A stretch of DNA of 43,940 nucleotides, taken from positions 1-43,940 of the forward strand of contig NZ_FTNR01000018.1 of NCBI RefSeq assembly GCF_900156475.1, written 5' to 3'. Positions 25,351 through 33,255 of the stretch are shown piece after piece. The position numbers and the translations under genes are program-made. A model generated the notes under the pieces. That model saw only the letters and a program-made list of their open reading frames with translations, was not told where the DNA came from and did not search any database. This DNA comes from Natronorubrum thiooxidans (GTDB lineage Archaea; Halobacteriota; Halobacteria; Halobacteriales; Natrialbaceae). Position 1 is the stretch's first letter; the number at the start of each line of letters is the position of its first letter.

Positions 25351-26790
25351 CTAGTCGTCGATCGACGATGCGGCGTGCACGCCAGCGAGCCGGCCGAGAC
25401 CGAGGGCAGTGGTGAGTCCGTTCCCACTGAGGTAGCCACCGGCACCGTGGCCGCTAACACCAACCGCTGTTCCGCCACCGGCATAGAGATTCTCGACGAC
25501 GCCCCCCTCAGATTTGCGGACGCGGCCGTGTTCGTCGACGACCAGTCCCCCCTGCGTATGGAACAGCGACCCAGTTACTGTCGCCCCGTAGAACGGTGGC
25601 TCGAGGACGGATCGGCCGTCGCTGCGGCCGACCGAATCCGGTTTCCCGTCGCGAATAGCGTCGTTGTACGACTCGAGGGCATCAGCCGTCGCTGCCGGAT
25701 CACAGCCGAGTTCCGTCGCCAACGTTTCGATATCGGGTGCACTGAGATACGAGCCGAGTTCGACCGCTTCGTCGAAGTCGTCGAACTCACCCTCGAGTTT
25801 CTCGAAGATCCGTTCGTCGAAGATTTCGTACGCGACACTGTCGGCTTGTTCGACGACGTCAATCGCCAGCGCCGAGTATCCTTTCGCCTCGTTGCCGAAG
25901 CGGTTGCCAGCCTCGTTGACGAGGAACCCACCGTTCATGATGACGGCGTACGTCGAGAGCGCTCCCGTCCCCTGAACGACCGTCGCGTGTCCCTGGTAGG
26001 AGTCCATACAGGCCAGTTCGGCGTCGAGTGCGGCACCCCAGCGAATGCCGTCACCGGTGTTGCCGTCCGAACCGAAATACAGCGCATCAGAAATCTGCCC
26101 ACAGTGGCGCTCAACCATCCGCCGATTGCCAGCAAAGCCATCGGTTGCGAGGATGACCTTCTGTGCGCCGATCACTTCCTCGTGTGTCTCGCCGGCGACG
26201 GCACCGACGACTGTGTCACCATCGGCCACAAGTTGCCTGACGGGGGTGTGCAAAAGCAACTCGATATTGTCCGTAGCCTCGATTCTCTCGCCAAGTTCCT
26301 CGATCAGGTTCTCGCCATTGCGCCCGTCCGGCGCGTGCATCCGATACGTTGAGTGTTGTGGATACGTGAAATCGTCGACGAACTGTAACGTGATATCCCA
26401 GTCGTCGACCAGCCAGTGAATCAGGTTCGTACTCTCGGTACAGAGGTGTTCGACCATCGCCTCGTCGGCCTCGTAGTCGTTTTTCTCGAGGATATCACGA
26501 GCCATATCGGCAGGCGTCTCGTTGATTCCCGCCTCGCGCTGGAACCGAGTCCCCGCGGCGGGAATCATCCCCGTCGACAGCGACGTGTTCCCTCCCAACC
26601 GGTGTGATTTCTCGAGGACAGTGACCATCCCATCCGTTCGATCCGCCGCCGCAAGCGCAGCGACGAGTCCCGTACCGCCACCGCCAGCGATGAGCACATC
26701 CGTTTCGACGTCGACTGTGACGTCTGCGGCGTCGCGGACCTTTGGTACTGAATCGTCTATCGTCTGCTCGCCGAACTCGGGTTCTGCCAT
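25351..26790 (-). CDS. FAD-dependent fumarate-reductase/succinate-dehydrogenase-like flavoprotein
   Basis: This 479-residue flavoprotein has a Rossmann FAD motif, DVLIAGGGGTGLVAALAAAD (residues about 30-49), the LEKSHRLGGNT segment and a C-terminal GGLVVDEHGRV...AGGGTAVGVSGHGAGGY FAD region (parts named). The family includes soluble fumarate reductase, 3-ketosteroid dehydrogenase and tricarballylate dehydrogenase. It would introduce or remove a C=C bond next to a carboxylate. I chose the ATG at 26790 because the open frame upstream lacks homology. The gene stands 150 bp upstream of the amidohydrolase in operon B, so its product may supply or consume the unsaturated acid used by the LeuCD-type hydratase. 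Confidence 0.85.
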   Translation of the reverse strand: MAEPEFGEQTIDDSVPKVRDAADVTVDVETDVLIAGGGGTGLVAALAAADRTDGMVTVLEKSHRLGGNTSLSTGMIPAAGTRFQREAGINETPADMARDILEKNDYEADEAMVEHLCTESTNLIHWLVDDWDITLQFVDDFTYPQHSTYRMHAPDGRNGENLIEELGERIEATDNIELLLHTPVRQLVADGDTVVGAVAGETHEEVIGAQKVILATDGFAGNRRMVERHCGQISDALYFGSDGNTGDGIRWGAALDAELACMDSYQGHATVVQGTGALSTYAVIMNGGFLVNEAGNRFGNEAKGYSALAIDVVEQADSVAYEIFDERIFEKLEGEFDDFDEAVELGSYLSAPDIETLATELGCDPAATADALESYNDAIRDGKPDSVGRSDGRSVLEPPFYGATVTGSLFHTQGGLVVDEHGRVRKSEGGVVENLYAGGGTAVGVSGHGAGGYLSGNGLTTALGLGRLAGVHAASSIDD

Positions 26791-27091
26791 AGTACGAGAT
26801 TCGTGCGGTCTCCTATGTAAACTTATCCCGAACATCGGACGTTCGAAGCCACGGTATCTGATCGACGAACGATCCGCAGACGAACAATGTCGTTCGGCAG
26901 AAGGGAACAGCCACTCGAGAGAACGAGTATCAAGAATGGCAGATCCTACCCAGACAATAATAAACACTCACATAGGGAAGTACCCACATACACACGGCGA
27001 AACACCCGTTGCCACAGCGCCACCCGTTTGGGTACACAGAACAGCTGTTCGGCTAGAAAGAACTTAGAGCCTCGAGAACCAATCACAGCGT
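26791..27091. other. Divergent intergenic region flavoprotein/iclR
   Basis: No gene is visible in these 301 bp. A TATA-like TTTACATAGG (minus strand, about 26813-26822) fits the flavoprotein gene, and AACTTAGAG (about 27061) fits iclR. The palindrome at 27039-27050 lies just upstream of the latter. Confidence 0.5.
27039..27050. promoter_or_regulatory. Operator-like palindrome upstream of iclR
   Basis: GAACAGCTGTTC is a perfect 12-bp palindrome 41 bp before the iclR ATG. Its core AACAGCTGTT is identical to the core of the palindrome upstream of hyuA (5931-5944). IclR proteins bind palindromes and often control themselves, so this is a candidate autoregulatory site. Confidence 0.5.
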
Positions 27092-27856
27092 ATGACCGCC
27101 AGCACACCGGGTCGAGTTCAGTCGGTGGAAACGACCTTCGAGGTACTCGAGTACATCCGAGACAACGAGGGCGCAGGCGTGACTGACGTCGCAAACGCCC
27201 TCTCAGTCTCGAAGAGTACGGCCCACGGCCACCTCTCGACGCTTACATCGCTTGGCTACGTCGTCAAGACCGACGGAACGTATCGAGTCGGGCTTCAGTT
27301 TCTCGAACTCGGACATCACGCGCGCGCTCGTTACAACCTGTATGAGGCAGCAAAGTCGGAAGCCGACCAGCTCGCACAAACGACAGGCGAACGGTGTCAG
27401 GTGATGGTCGTCGAGGATTTCCGCGGCGTCTATATCTACCAGACTGCCGGCGAAAAGGCAGTCCAGACTGACTCCCACATCGGGAGCACCGTTGACCTCC
27501 ACTGTACTGCCGTCGGCAAATCCTATCTCGCATCGCTTCCCGCGGCCGACCTCGAGGCGTATCTCGAGGACGTCAGTCTATCGGCCAGAACCGAGCACAC
27601 GATCACGGACCGGGAGGCGTTTCTCGAGGAACTCGAGAAGATCCGCGACCAGGGCTACGCGCTAAACCTCGAGGAGCGAATCACCGGGATGCGTGCCGTC
27701 GGCGCGCCGATTCTCACCGAGGGAGGTGACGTTCTGGGCGCGATCAGTGTCTCGGTTCCAACGACGCGCATCGAAGACACCGTCCACGAGAGTGACCTTC
27801 CGGAACAGGTCCAACGGAGTGCTCGAGTGATTACGATCAAAACGACCTATAGCTGA
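27092..27856 (+). CDS. IclR-family transcriptional regulator
   Basis: This 254-residue protein has an N-terminal winged HTH (about 10-70, with VTDVANALSVSKSTAHGHLSTL partly shown as ANALSVSKSTAHGHL) and a C-terminal IclR effector domain (about 85-250). The latter contains GERCQVMVVEDFRGVYIY, LHCTAVGKSYLASL and GMRAVGAPI. IclR effector domains bind small organic acids and the proteins act as repressors or activators of catabolic operons. It is divergent from operon B and the most likely pathway regulator. The ATG follows an AT-rich TATA-like stretch by about 30 bp. Confidence 0.9.
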   Translation: MTASTPGRVQSVETTFEVLEYIRDNEGAGVTDVANALSVSKSTAHGHLSTLTSLGYVVKTDGTYRVGLQFLELGHHARARYNLYEAAKSEADQLAQTTGERCQVMVVEDFRGVYIYQTAGEKAVQTDSHIGSTVDLHCTAVGKSYLASLPAADLEAYLEDVSLSARTEHTITDREAFLEELEKIRDQGYALNLEERITGMRAVGAPILTEGGDVLGAISVSVPTTRIEDTVHESDLPEQVQRSARVITIKTTYS

Positions 27857-28639
27857 ACGTCTCGTTCGGGACAGCCGAACAACGGATACGGTTCCATCCG
27901 AGGAGACCAGCTCATCGCAGTATCGATACCAGACAGCGACTAACTCGTATCGACAACGATCGGATATCGGTTCGCCGTTCGGGAGTACAGAACGCAGTGT
28001 CGCTGAAACAGTGAATGCAGTGTCGCTGAAACGGTGAGTGAAACGACTCTTGTAGGGGTCGAGTCGTCTCTGAGTCGGGCCAAGCATGTTTTACACTTGT
28101 ATGGTCGTAATTCATAGTTCGTATGGGCGCAGTGCAGTCAGTTCGAATCGGCAACAAGACAGCGCTATTCCGAACACCGAGATAATTCAGGTGCCATGAA
28201 AGCGATCTTAGAAGATATTTAAGATTATAGAGAGAATAGTAGATATATAATTTAAAATATGATTGTGTCTCTGAGAGAGATTGCTGAACGAGATCAACAG
28301 AGAGACGTCGTTATTTTTCAGAGATCACTACAAAAGAAGTGAGTGAAGTGTATTTAGATGCGTTGTAACGGAGAGTGTCGACCAGTACAGTGCTGTCACT
28401 CCAAGTTCTCGATCAGCAATTGACCCGCCGTTCAGTAGTACAGTACTGGCAGAATATCGATCTGATAACGTCGATCGATGTGATATACTAGTATTAGAAA
28501 CTAACAGTATTAGAAAGTGTATGTGACAATATTAGAAATAGTGTACGAATCTAGCAGAAGCTCAAATTGACAGTGTACAGTAGAAGCTCAAATTGACGGA
28601 GGATACAGGGCCAGAGTTCGAGAGTCGGACAGCGAGCTG
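27857..28639. other. Gene-free region between iclR and orc1, with short direct repeats
   Basis: No coding frame is convincing. The part around 28200-28260 is very AT-rich (TTTAAGATTATAGAGAG and TATATAATTTAAAATATG). Direct repeats are present: GCAGTGTCGCTGAAAC at 27994-28009 and 28017-28032, and AGAAGCTCAAATTGAC at 28556-28571 and 28582-28597, plus three TATTAGAAA copies around 28490-28540. It may be part of the replication-origin region or eroded mobile DNA. Confidence 0.45.
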
Positions 28640-29854
28640 TCAACTAAATTGCGACAGTGTCGTTTCTTCGCGGACGTTAGAAAGGCGATCGACGTCGTCG
28701 AGAACTTCGTTGACTGTCTCTGGGTTTATTTCGAGGTCGTACTCCCAGTACTTCCCACCCGACTCTCCTTTGTTCTTTTCTGTAATAGAGAGAAACCCTT
28801 TCAGCGCGAGCTGGCTTAGCTTGTCGTGGATGGTCCGTTGGGCCTTGGGTGTGATCTGAATATTCTCACAAACCTGCTCGTAGACGTTATAGACTGTTTT
28901 TCTCCGTGCGGGGAGTTTTCCTCGTTCTTGTAAGAGTGCAATAGATTGTAACAGAACATGATACTGTGTCGGCAACGAGTAGAGTTCCTTTTCGACGATA
29001 ACACGTTCTAACTGCTCAGACGCCTCACGCACGTGTTCTTCAGTAACAGTTGCATCTTGATGTTTTCGAGCAAGGCGACCAGCAAGGCGAAGAATCTCGA
29101 TCGCATCTCTTGCACTACCAGTATCTTGAGCGACGATTGCAGCCATGTATTCGATAAGGCCCTCGTCGAGTACTCCGTCCTTGAAAGCGAGTTCGGCTCG
29201 CTGTGAAAGAATCTCCTGCAGTTGGGGTGCGTCGTACGTCGAAAAATGAATTTCGTCTTCCTTGAGTGTCGAGCTCGCGCGCGCAGAGATGTTTTCTCGA
29301 AAGGTGAAATTGTTCGAAATCCCGATAACGCCAACCATCGTATCGACGTGTCCGTTCGCCTTTGCTCGTGGGATCTGATATAAGAGAGAATCATCCGTCC
29401 CTAGACTGTCGACCTCGTCTAGCACGATCATGACGTGTGTCGCATCGAGTGCGTCGATCTCGCGCCAAAGCATATTCAACACGTCGGACCGAGAGTGTCC
29501 AGTCCCTTTGATCCGGTCTTCGAAGTCGAGAAGTTCATTGACAGTATCGACTGTTGCTTGATACGACGTCTTGTCCTTGCAGTTGACCCAGACGTGCTCA
29601 AACGAGACGTCGTCTTGGTCTTCGACCGCGTCGCTTAACGCACCGAGAATTCGACGGGTTGCAACAGTCTTTCCGACGCCAGTCTCGCCGTATACGAGGA
29701 TATTGTTCGGTTCGTCCCCAGTCTTGATATCCTCGAGCGCGAATCGGTAGTCGTACATCTCCTCCTCCCGGCCAGGAAGTTCATCAGGAACGTACGTCTC
29801 GCGAAGGACGCTCTTGTCCTCGAAGATTTCGTTTTTGATGTCGAAGAGTCCCAT
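28640..29854 (-). CDS. orc1: Orc1/Cdc6 replication initiator
   Basis: This 404-residue AAA+ ATPase of the archaeal Orc1/Cdc6 family recognises origins and loads MCM helicase. Walker A GETGVGKT lies at 56-63, Walker B IVLDEVDSL with Asp146 and Glu147 follows, and a sensor-1 like VIGISNNFTF and the SRASS-like SARASSTL segment complete the ATPase part. The last 110 residues carry a winged-helix DNA-binding domain (LPTQYHVLLQSIALLQERGK). The gene faces away from a cluster of repeats at 29931-30679, the usual arrangement of a haloarchaeal origin with its cognate initiator. Haloarchaea carry several paralogues; which one this is cannot be told here. Confidence 0.93.
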   Translation of the reverse strand: MGLFDIKNEIFEDKSVLRETYVPDELPGREEEMYDYRFALEDIKTGDEPNNILVYGETGVGKTVATRRILGALSDAVEDQDDVSFEHVWVNCKDKTSYQATVDTVNELLDFEDRIKGTGHSRSDVLNMLWREIDALDATHVMIVLDEVDSLGTDDSLLYQIPRAKANGHVDTMVGVIGISNNFTFRENISARASSTLKEDEIHFSTYDAPQLQEILSQRAELAFKDGVLDEGLIEYMAAIVAQDTGSARDAIEILRLAGRLARKHQDATVTEEHVREASEQLERVIVEKELYSLPTQYHVLLQSIALLQERGKLPARRKTVYNVYEQVCENIQITPKAQRTIHDKLSQLALKGFLSITEKNKGESGGKYWEYDLEINPETVNEVLDDVDRLSNVREETTLSQFS

Positions 29855-29930
29855 AGAGGGAGATATCAGTCAACCGTATTAAGCCTATTCCACCAGCTTG
29901 CGTGTGTCTCGTATGACTCATAGAGGGGGG

Positions 29931-29958
29931 ACACACAGACACCGTTTTGCAAGTGTCT
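29931..29958 (-). repeat. ORB-like repeat, inverted copy
   Basis: The reverse complement of these 28 bp is identical to 30262-30289, beginning AGACACTTGCAAAACGGTGT. The two form a perfect long-range inverted pair 303 bp apart, and this copy is flanked by GGGGGG. Confidence 0.75.
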
Positions 29959-30261
29959 CTGCTAGGAAAGAGGTGGGGTGGTAGAAGAGCGGTTAAATGA
30001 GTGGGGATACTGGAGAATATGGTGAATAAAATAGGTTCGATTTCGGAGGTATCCACCCACACGACTCTTGTAAAATCGAAGCCTTTTAGTAGTGCTGGAT
30101 TTAACCAGAACCGTATTGCAACTAGGAAGAAGCAAGGGAGGTCAAAGACCGACCGCTTCTGGTTGTTCCAAGCTTGAAACCCGCGAATTCTCGATTCGCG
30201 TAGCAGCCGGTCTTTCTGATTCTCCAGCCGCTGTTCGGATAGGGGCCACTCTCGTGAGTGA

Positions 30262-30289
30262 AGACACTTGCAAAACGGTGTCTGTGTGT
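30262..30289 (+). repeat. ORB-like repeat, direct copy 1
   Basis: 28 bp identical to the reverse complement of 29931-29958; core TTGCAAAACGGTGTCTGTGT. Confidence 0.75.
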
Positions 30290-30335
30290 TCGGAACTTAA
30301 CCTCAACACTCCAACACTTCCAATCGATTCCAACC

Positions 30336-30377
30336 AGACACATGCAAAACGGTGTCTCCGGTATCTAATTCTGGAAT
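30336..30377 (+). repeat. ORB-like repeat, direct copy 2 with extended duplication
   Basis: ACATGCAAAACGGTGTCTCC and the following bases to 30377 match 30432-30473 at 40 of 42 positions, so a longer unit around the box was duplicated. Confidence 0.7.
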
Positions 30378-30410
30378 ATCATCCATCCGCTGCTCTATTT
30401 CGACAGCCTG

Positions 30411-30429
30411 GACACATGCAAAACGGTGC
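30411..30429 (+). repeat. ORB-like repeat, direct copy 3 (partial)
   Basis: GACACATGCAAAACGGTGC ends early compared with the other copies; it directly precedes copy 4. Confidence 0.6.
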
Positions 30430-30431
30430 TA

Positions 30432-30473
30432 AGACACATGCAAAACGGTGTCTCCGGTATCCGATTCTGGAAT
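30432..30473 (+). repeat. ORB-like repeat, direct copy 4
   Basis: Nearly identical to 30336-30377 (two differences in 42 bp), 96 bp away. Confidence 0.7.
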
Positions 30474-30506
30474 TTCACGTCTCTCATGATGTCTCTCGAC
30501 CATCCA

Positions 30507-30528
30507 AGACACGTGCAAAATGGTGTCT
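30507..30528 (+). repeat. ORB-like repeat, direct copy 5
   Basis: AGACACGTGCAAAATGGTGT, one core difference (T for C) from the consensus. Confidence 0.65.
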
Positions 30529-30658
30529 GTCAGTCCGACGTGTTGAATTTTCTTCTCTCGAGGCAGTTCTCTCAGCCGCTTTCTCTCGAGGTGTTTTTCT
30601 CGGTCGCTGACAAAATCGCTAAAAGACATGAGCAGATCGGTGTGTTTTGGCTAGATAT

Positions 30659-30680
30659 GACACATGCAAAACGGTGTCTG
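30659..30680 (+). repeat. ORB-like repeat, direct copy 6
   Basis: GACACATGCAAAACGGTGTC; a strongly degenerate further copy may lie at 30623-30644. Confidence 0.65.
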
Positions 30681-30851
30681 CCTACTGAGAATCAAGGAAC
30701 GAGTCTGTTTTTCCATGTCGCCGAAACAGGGAGATTTAGGCACAGAGGAGCCACTGAACAGCAGTACACAGCCGATCGCACGACGGTTTTGTAATTAGTG
30801 CGTGATACGGACTGCTGTAATCAATCACCTCCGATCATCGACCCCATCTCT

Positions 30852-30888
30852 GGTGATCGGCGGTAAATCGGTACAGCAGACCGTATGA
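30852..30888 (-). repeat. Interspersed degenerate repeat, copy B
   Basis: 33 of 37 bases match 6984-7020. On the minus strand the longer context reads GAYEWFIRSAVPIYRRSPEM before a stop, suggesting the tail of an old protein gene with no intact upstream part. Confidence 0.5.
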
Positions 30889-30986
30889 ACCACTCGTAAG
30901 CCCCGCCGCATTTGCCTCGACAGCCTGTAAACAAAAGCGACCTGTTGGCCTCGTGTTTTTGTAGCTGGCTCTCCTGAATTGCGACT

Positions 30987-32120
30987 GTGACCGTGCGAGA
31001 CAACGGTAGGCCCTCGAGCAGTGAGGTTGACGGTATCGCACCCGGTGAAGGATCGGCTTCGAAATCCGTGGACCGTCCATCGTTTGACGACAGTGCTGTC
31101 AGTGAGGAAATCGAGCCTGTCCATGACGTTCCTGGTGGTGTCGACACCGCAACGGTAGACGATCACGACGCTGCCGTTTCTGTTACCGGTTTGAAAAAAC
31201 GCTTCGGTGATGGAACGGCTGCGATCACCGCCGTCAATGACGTCTCGTTCGAAATCGAAACCGGATCGATTGTCGGGTTGTTAGGGCCAAACGGCGCCGG
31301 AAAGACAACGCTCATCAAGTCGATCCTTGGAATGGTCCTTCCGGATGGAGGGACTGTTCGAATTCGGGGCATCGACGTCTATGACCGGCCGCGTGATGCG
31401 TACGCGTCCGTCGATGCGATGCTCGAGGGAGCGCGCAACGATTACTGGCGGTTGACCGTTCAGGAAAACCTCCGATATTTTGCTACGATCAGCGGTGTCG
31501 ATCCGGATTCAGTGCGCGAGCGCCATGAACGGCTCCTGACGCAGCTAGGACTTGCCGAAAAAGCAGATGTCCCCGTCCGCGAGTTATCACGTGGAATGAA
31601 ACAGAAAGTATCGTTGGCGAGCGTTCTCGCCGGGGGAGCGGAGGTCGTCTTTCTCGATGAGCCAACGCTGGGGTTGGATATCGAGAGTTCACGAACGCTC
31701 CAACGGGAGTTACGACGGCTCGTCGAGGAGGAGGACCTGACCGTCGTTCTCAGCAGCCACGATATGGACGTCGTCGAGACGGTCTGTGATCGTGTCCTCA
31801 TCATGTCCGACGGAGCGGTGATTGCAGATGACACTGTCGACGCGCTTCTTTCCGGGACCGATCTTCACTGCATCGAGATTACGAGTAGCGATCTCGTCGC
31901 GTCGGTCGTTTCGACCCTCGAGAATCAGTTCGAGACGATCACTGTCGAGCCACGCGACCGTGGTAGCCGGATCGAAGTGACGACCGACAGTGACGGGCTG
32001 TACGAGTTGCTGGCACACCTCCGTGCCAACGACGTCACGCTTGAGCGGGTGCGAACGATCGAACCGGACCTCGAGGACGTCTTTGTGGACTTGACGACGC
32101 TCGAACGGAGGGATGAATAA
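30987..32120 (+). CDS. ABC-2 type exporter ATP-binding protein
   Basis: This 377-residue ABC ATPase has Walker A GPNGAGKTT (about residues 99-107), the signature LSRGMKQKVSLA, Walker B VVFLDEPTLGLD and the H-loop SSHDMD. The layout, with a C-terminal extension of about 90 residues after the H-loop, is typical of ABC-2 exporters (daunorubicin/multidrug type). The N-terminus is uncertain: the first 60 residues from the GTG at 30987 are polar and acidic without homology, and no internal ATG lies before the ATPase domain. The stop overlaps the permease start (TAATG), so both are one operon. The cargo is unknown. Confidence 0.87.
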   Translation: MTVRDNGRPSSSEVDGIAPGEGSASKSVDRPSFDDSAVSEEIEPVHDVPGGVDTATVDDHDAAVSVTGLKKRFGDGTAAITAVNDVSFEIETGSIVGLLGPNGAGKTTLIKSILGMVLPDGGTVRIRGIDVYDRPRDAYASVDAMLEGARNDYWRLTVQENLRYFATISGVDPDSVRERHERLLTQLGLAEKADVPVRELSRGMKQKVSLASVLAGGAEVVFLDEPTLGLDIESSRTLQRELRRLVEEEDLTVVLSSHDMDVVETVCDRVLIMSDGAVIADDTVDALLSGTDLHCIEITSSDLVASVVSTLENQFETITVEPRDRGSRIEVTTDSDGLYELLAHLRANDVTLERVRTIEPDLEDVFVDLTTLERRDE

Positions 32121-32929
32121 TGGTTCGCCAACATGGCACCGGTGAGACGCCACGTCCCGCTGGATACTATCACCTCGCACGGGCCGTGCTCTACCGCGAA
32201 TATCTAATTTTCGTCCGCTATCCCGCCAACGCCATCGGCGGAATCATCATCTCGGTGTTCTTCTTTGGCGTCCTTTTTTACGGCGGACAGATGGTCGCTG
32301 GGCAGGCACTCACTGACTCGATCGAGGGGATTATCGTCGGCTACTTCCTGTGGACGCTATCGGTGGGCGCGTACTCCGCTATTTCGAACGATATCGCGAG
32401 TGAGGTTCAGTGGGGAACCCTCGAGCGCCACGTGATGACGCCGTTCGGGTTCGCGCCCGTTGCGCTGTTGAAAGGCGTTGCAAAGATCGTCCGGACGTTC
32501 ATCACCTCGACGATAATCCTGGCCGTAATGATTGGGATTACCGGCACCACGCTCCAGTTGAATCTGTTTACGATCGCCGTCGTCGCGACGCTCAGCATCG
32601 TCTCGGTGCTTGGACTTGGCCTCGCAGCCGGTGGCGTGACGGTGCTCTACAAGCAGATCGGGAACTGGCTCAATCTCCTCCAGTTCGGGTTCATCGTGCT
32701 CATTTCCGCACCCGCGTTCGATCTCGGATGGATGCGATTCCTCCCGCTGGCTCACGGCAGCGCACTTCTCCAGCGGGCGATGGTCGACGGCGTACGACTC
32801 TGGGAGTTCACACTGACCGACGTTGGACTGCTGATCGGCATCGCTGCTGGCTATCTGGCGTTGGGGTACGTCGTCTTTCAGTACGCGACTCGTCGGGCGC
32901 GGCGTCTCGGCGTTCTCGGCGACTACTGA
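32120..32929 (+). CDS. ABC-2 type transporter permease
   Basis: This 269-residue membrane protein has six hydrophobic segments, starting with a cytoplasmic N-terminus and a first span at about residues 33-55 (GGIIISVFFFGVLFYGG). It has the ABC-2 membrane fold with a long loop containing EVQWGTLERHVMTPFG, the typical coupling-helix region. Translation is coupled to the ATPase gene by the TAATG overlap. It would export or flip a lipid, drug or other hydrophobic compound. Nothing in the neighbourhood reveals which. Confidence 0.85.
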   Translation: MVRQHGTGETPRPAGYYHLARAVLYREYLIFVRYPANAIGGIIISVFFFGVLFYGGQMVAGQALTDSIEGIIVGYFLWTLSVGAYSAISNDIASEVQWGTLERHVMTPFGFAPVALLKGVAKIVRTFITSTIILAVMIGITGTTLQLNLFTIAVVATLSIVSVLGLGLAAGGVTVLYKQIGNWLNLLQFGFIVLISAPAFDLGWMRFLPLAHGSALLQRAMVDGVRLWEFTLTDVGLLIGIAAGYLALGYVVFQYATRRARRLGVLGDY

Positions 32930-33000
32930 CGGATGCAAACTACGACCGTCACCCATCTGATCACCCACTTGCCGTTCAGTCACCCACTTGCTATTCAGCC

Positions 33001-33255
33001 GTGACTCACAATCGAATCTACGCACGGAAATCGACACACGACCTCGAGCGCTGGTCCGTTGGCACGATCGACTCGATCACTGAACGAGATGGTCACTGCG
33101 TCTTCGAGGTACCGGTGAGCTATCGAATTTACTCGAGGCCGCTATGGAGATCCCTGCTGATCTCGAGCGGTAACCAACGAGTGCTCTCGAGTGCGGAACG
33201 TGATTCGCTGATCGACGCTCCTGGATGGGTGTGGGGTGGATCAATCGGACGCTGA
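33001..33255 (+). CDS. Possible small hypothetical protein
   Basis: A GTG-initiated frame of 84 residues has protein-like composition (segments RIYARKSTHDLERWSVG and HCVFEVPVSYRIYSRPLW), but I recognise no domain. Its end overlaps the stop of the opposite acidic-protein gene. Codon use is less G/C-ending at third positions than in the neighbours, so it could be a relic or a spurious frame. Confidence 0.3.
   Translation: MTHNRIYARKSTHDLERWSVGTIDSITERDGHCVFEVPVSYRIYSRPLWRSLLISSGNQRVLSSAERDSLIDAPGWVWGGSIGR

Larger units (their letters stand above)
29855..30780. other. Probable replication origin with ORB-like repeats
   Basis: This 0.9-kb region upstream of orc1 has no credible gene. It holds one inverted (29931-29958) and at least five direct copies of a repeat with core TGCAAAACGGTGTCT, on both sides of a 300-bp stretch. 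A run of six G (29925-29930) abuts the inverted copy, resembling the G-string known beside haloarchaeal origin recognition boxes. The location next to an orc1 gene and the repeat layout support an origin. The sequence between 29960 and 30260 includes a relatively AT-rich part (about 29994-30050) that may be the unwinding element. Confidence 0.75.

Noticed and set aside
24682-26352. Long plus-strand open frame (556 codons)
   Set aside because: Antisense to the second amidohydrolase and the flavoprotein; no recognisable domain.
30092-30610. 172-codon plus-strand frame in the origin
   Set aside because: Its apparent internal repeats are translations of the DNA boxes; no homology to any family I know.
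30825-31166. Minus-strand frames upstream of the ABC-2 operon
   Set aside because: They overlap the start of the ABC ATPase gene and have no domain. Only the short tail shared with 6984-7020 is noteworthy.
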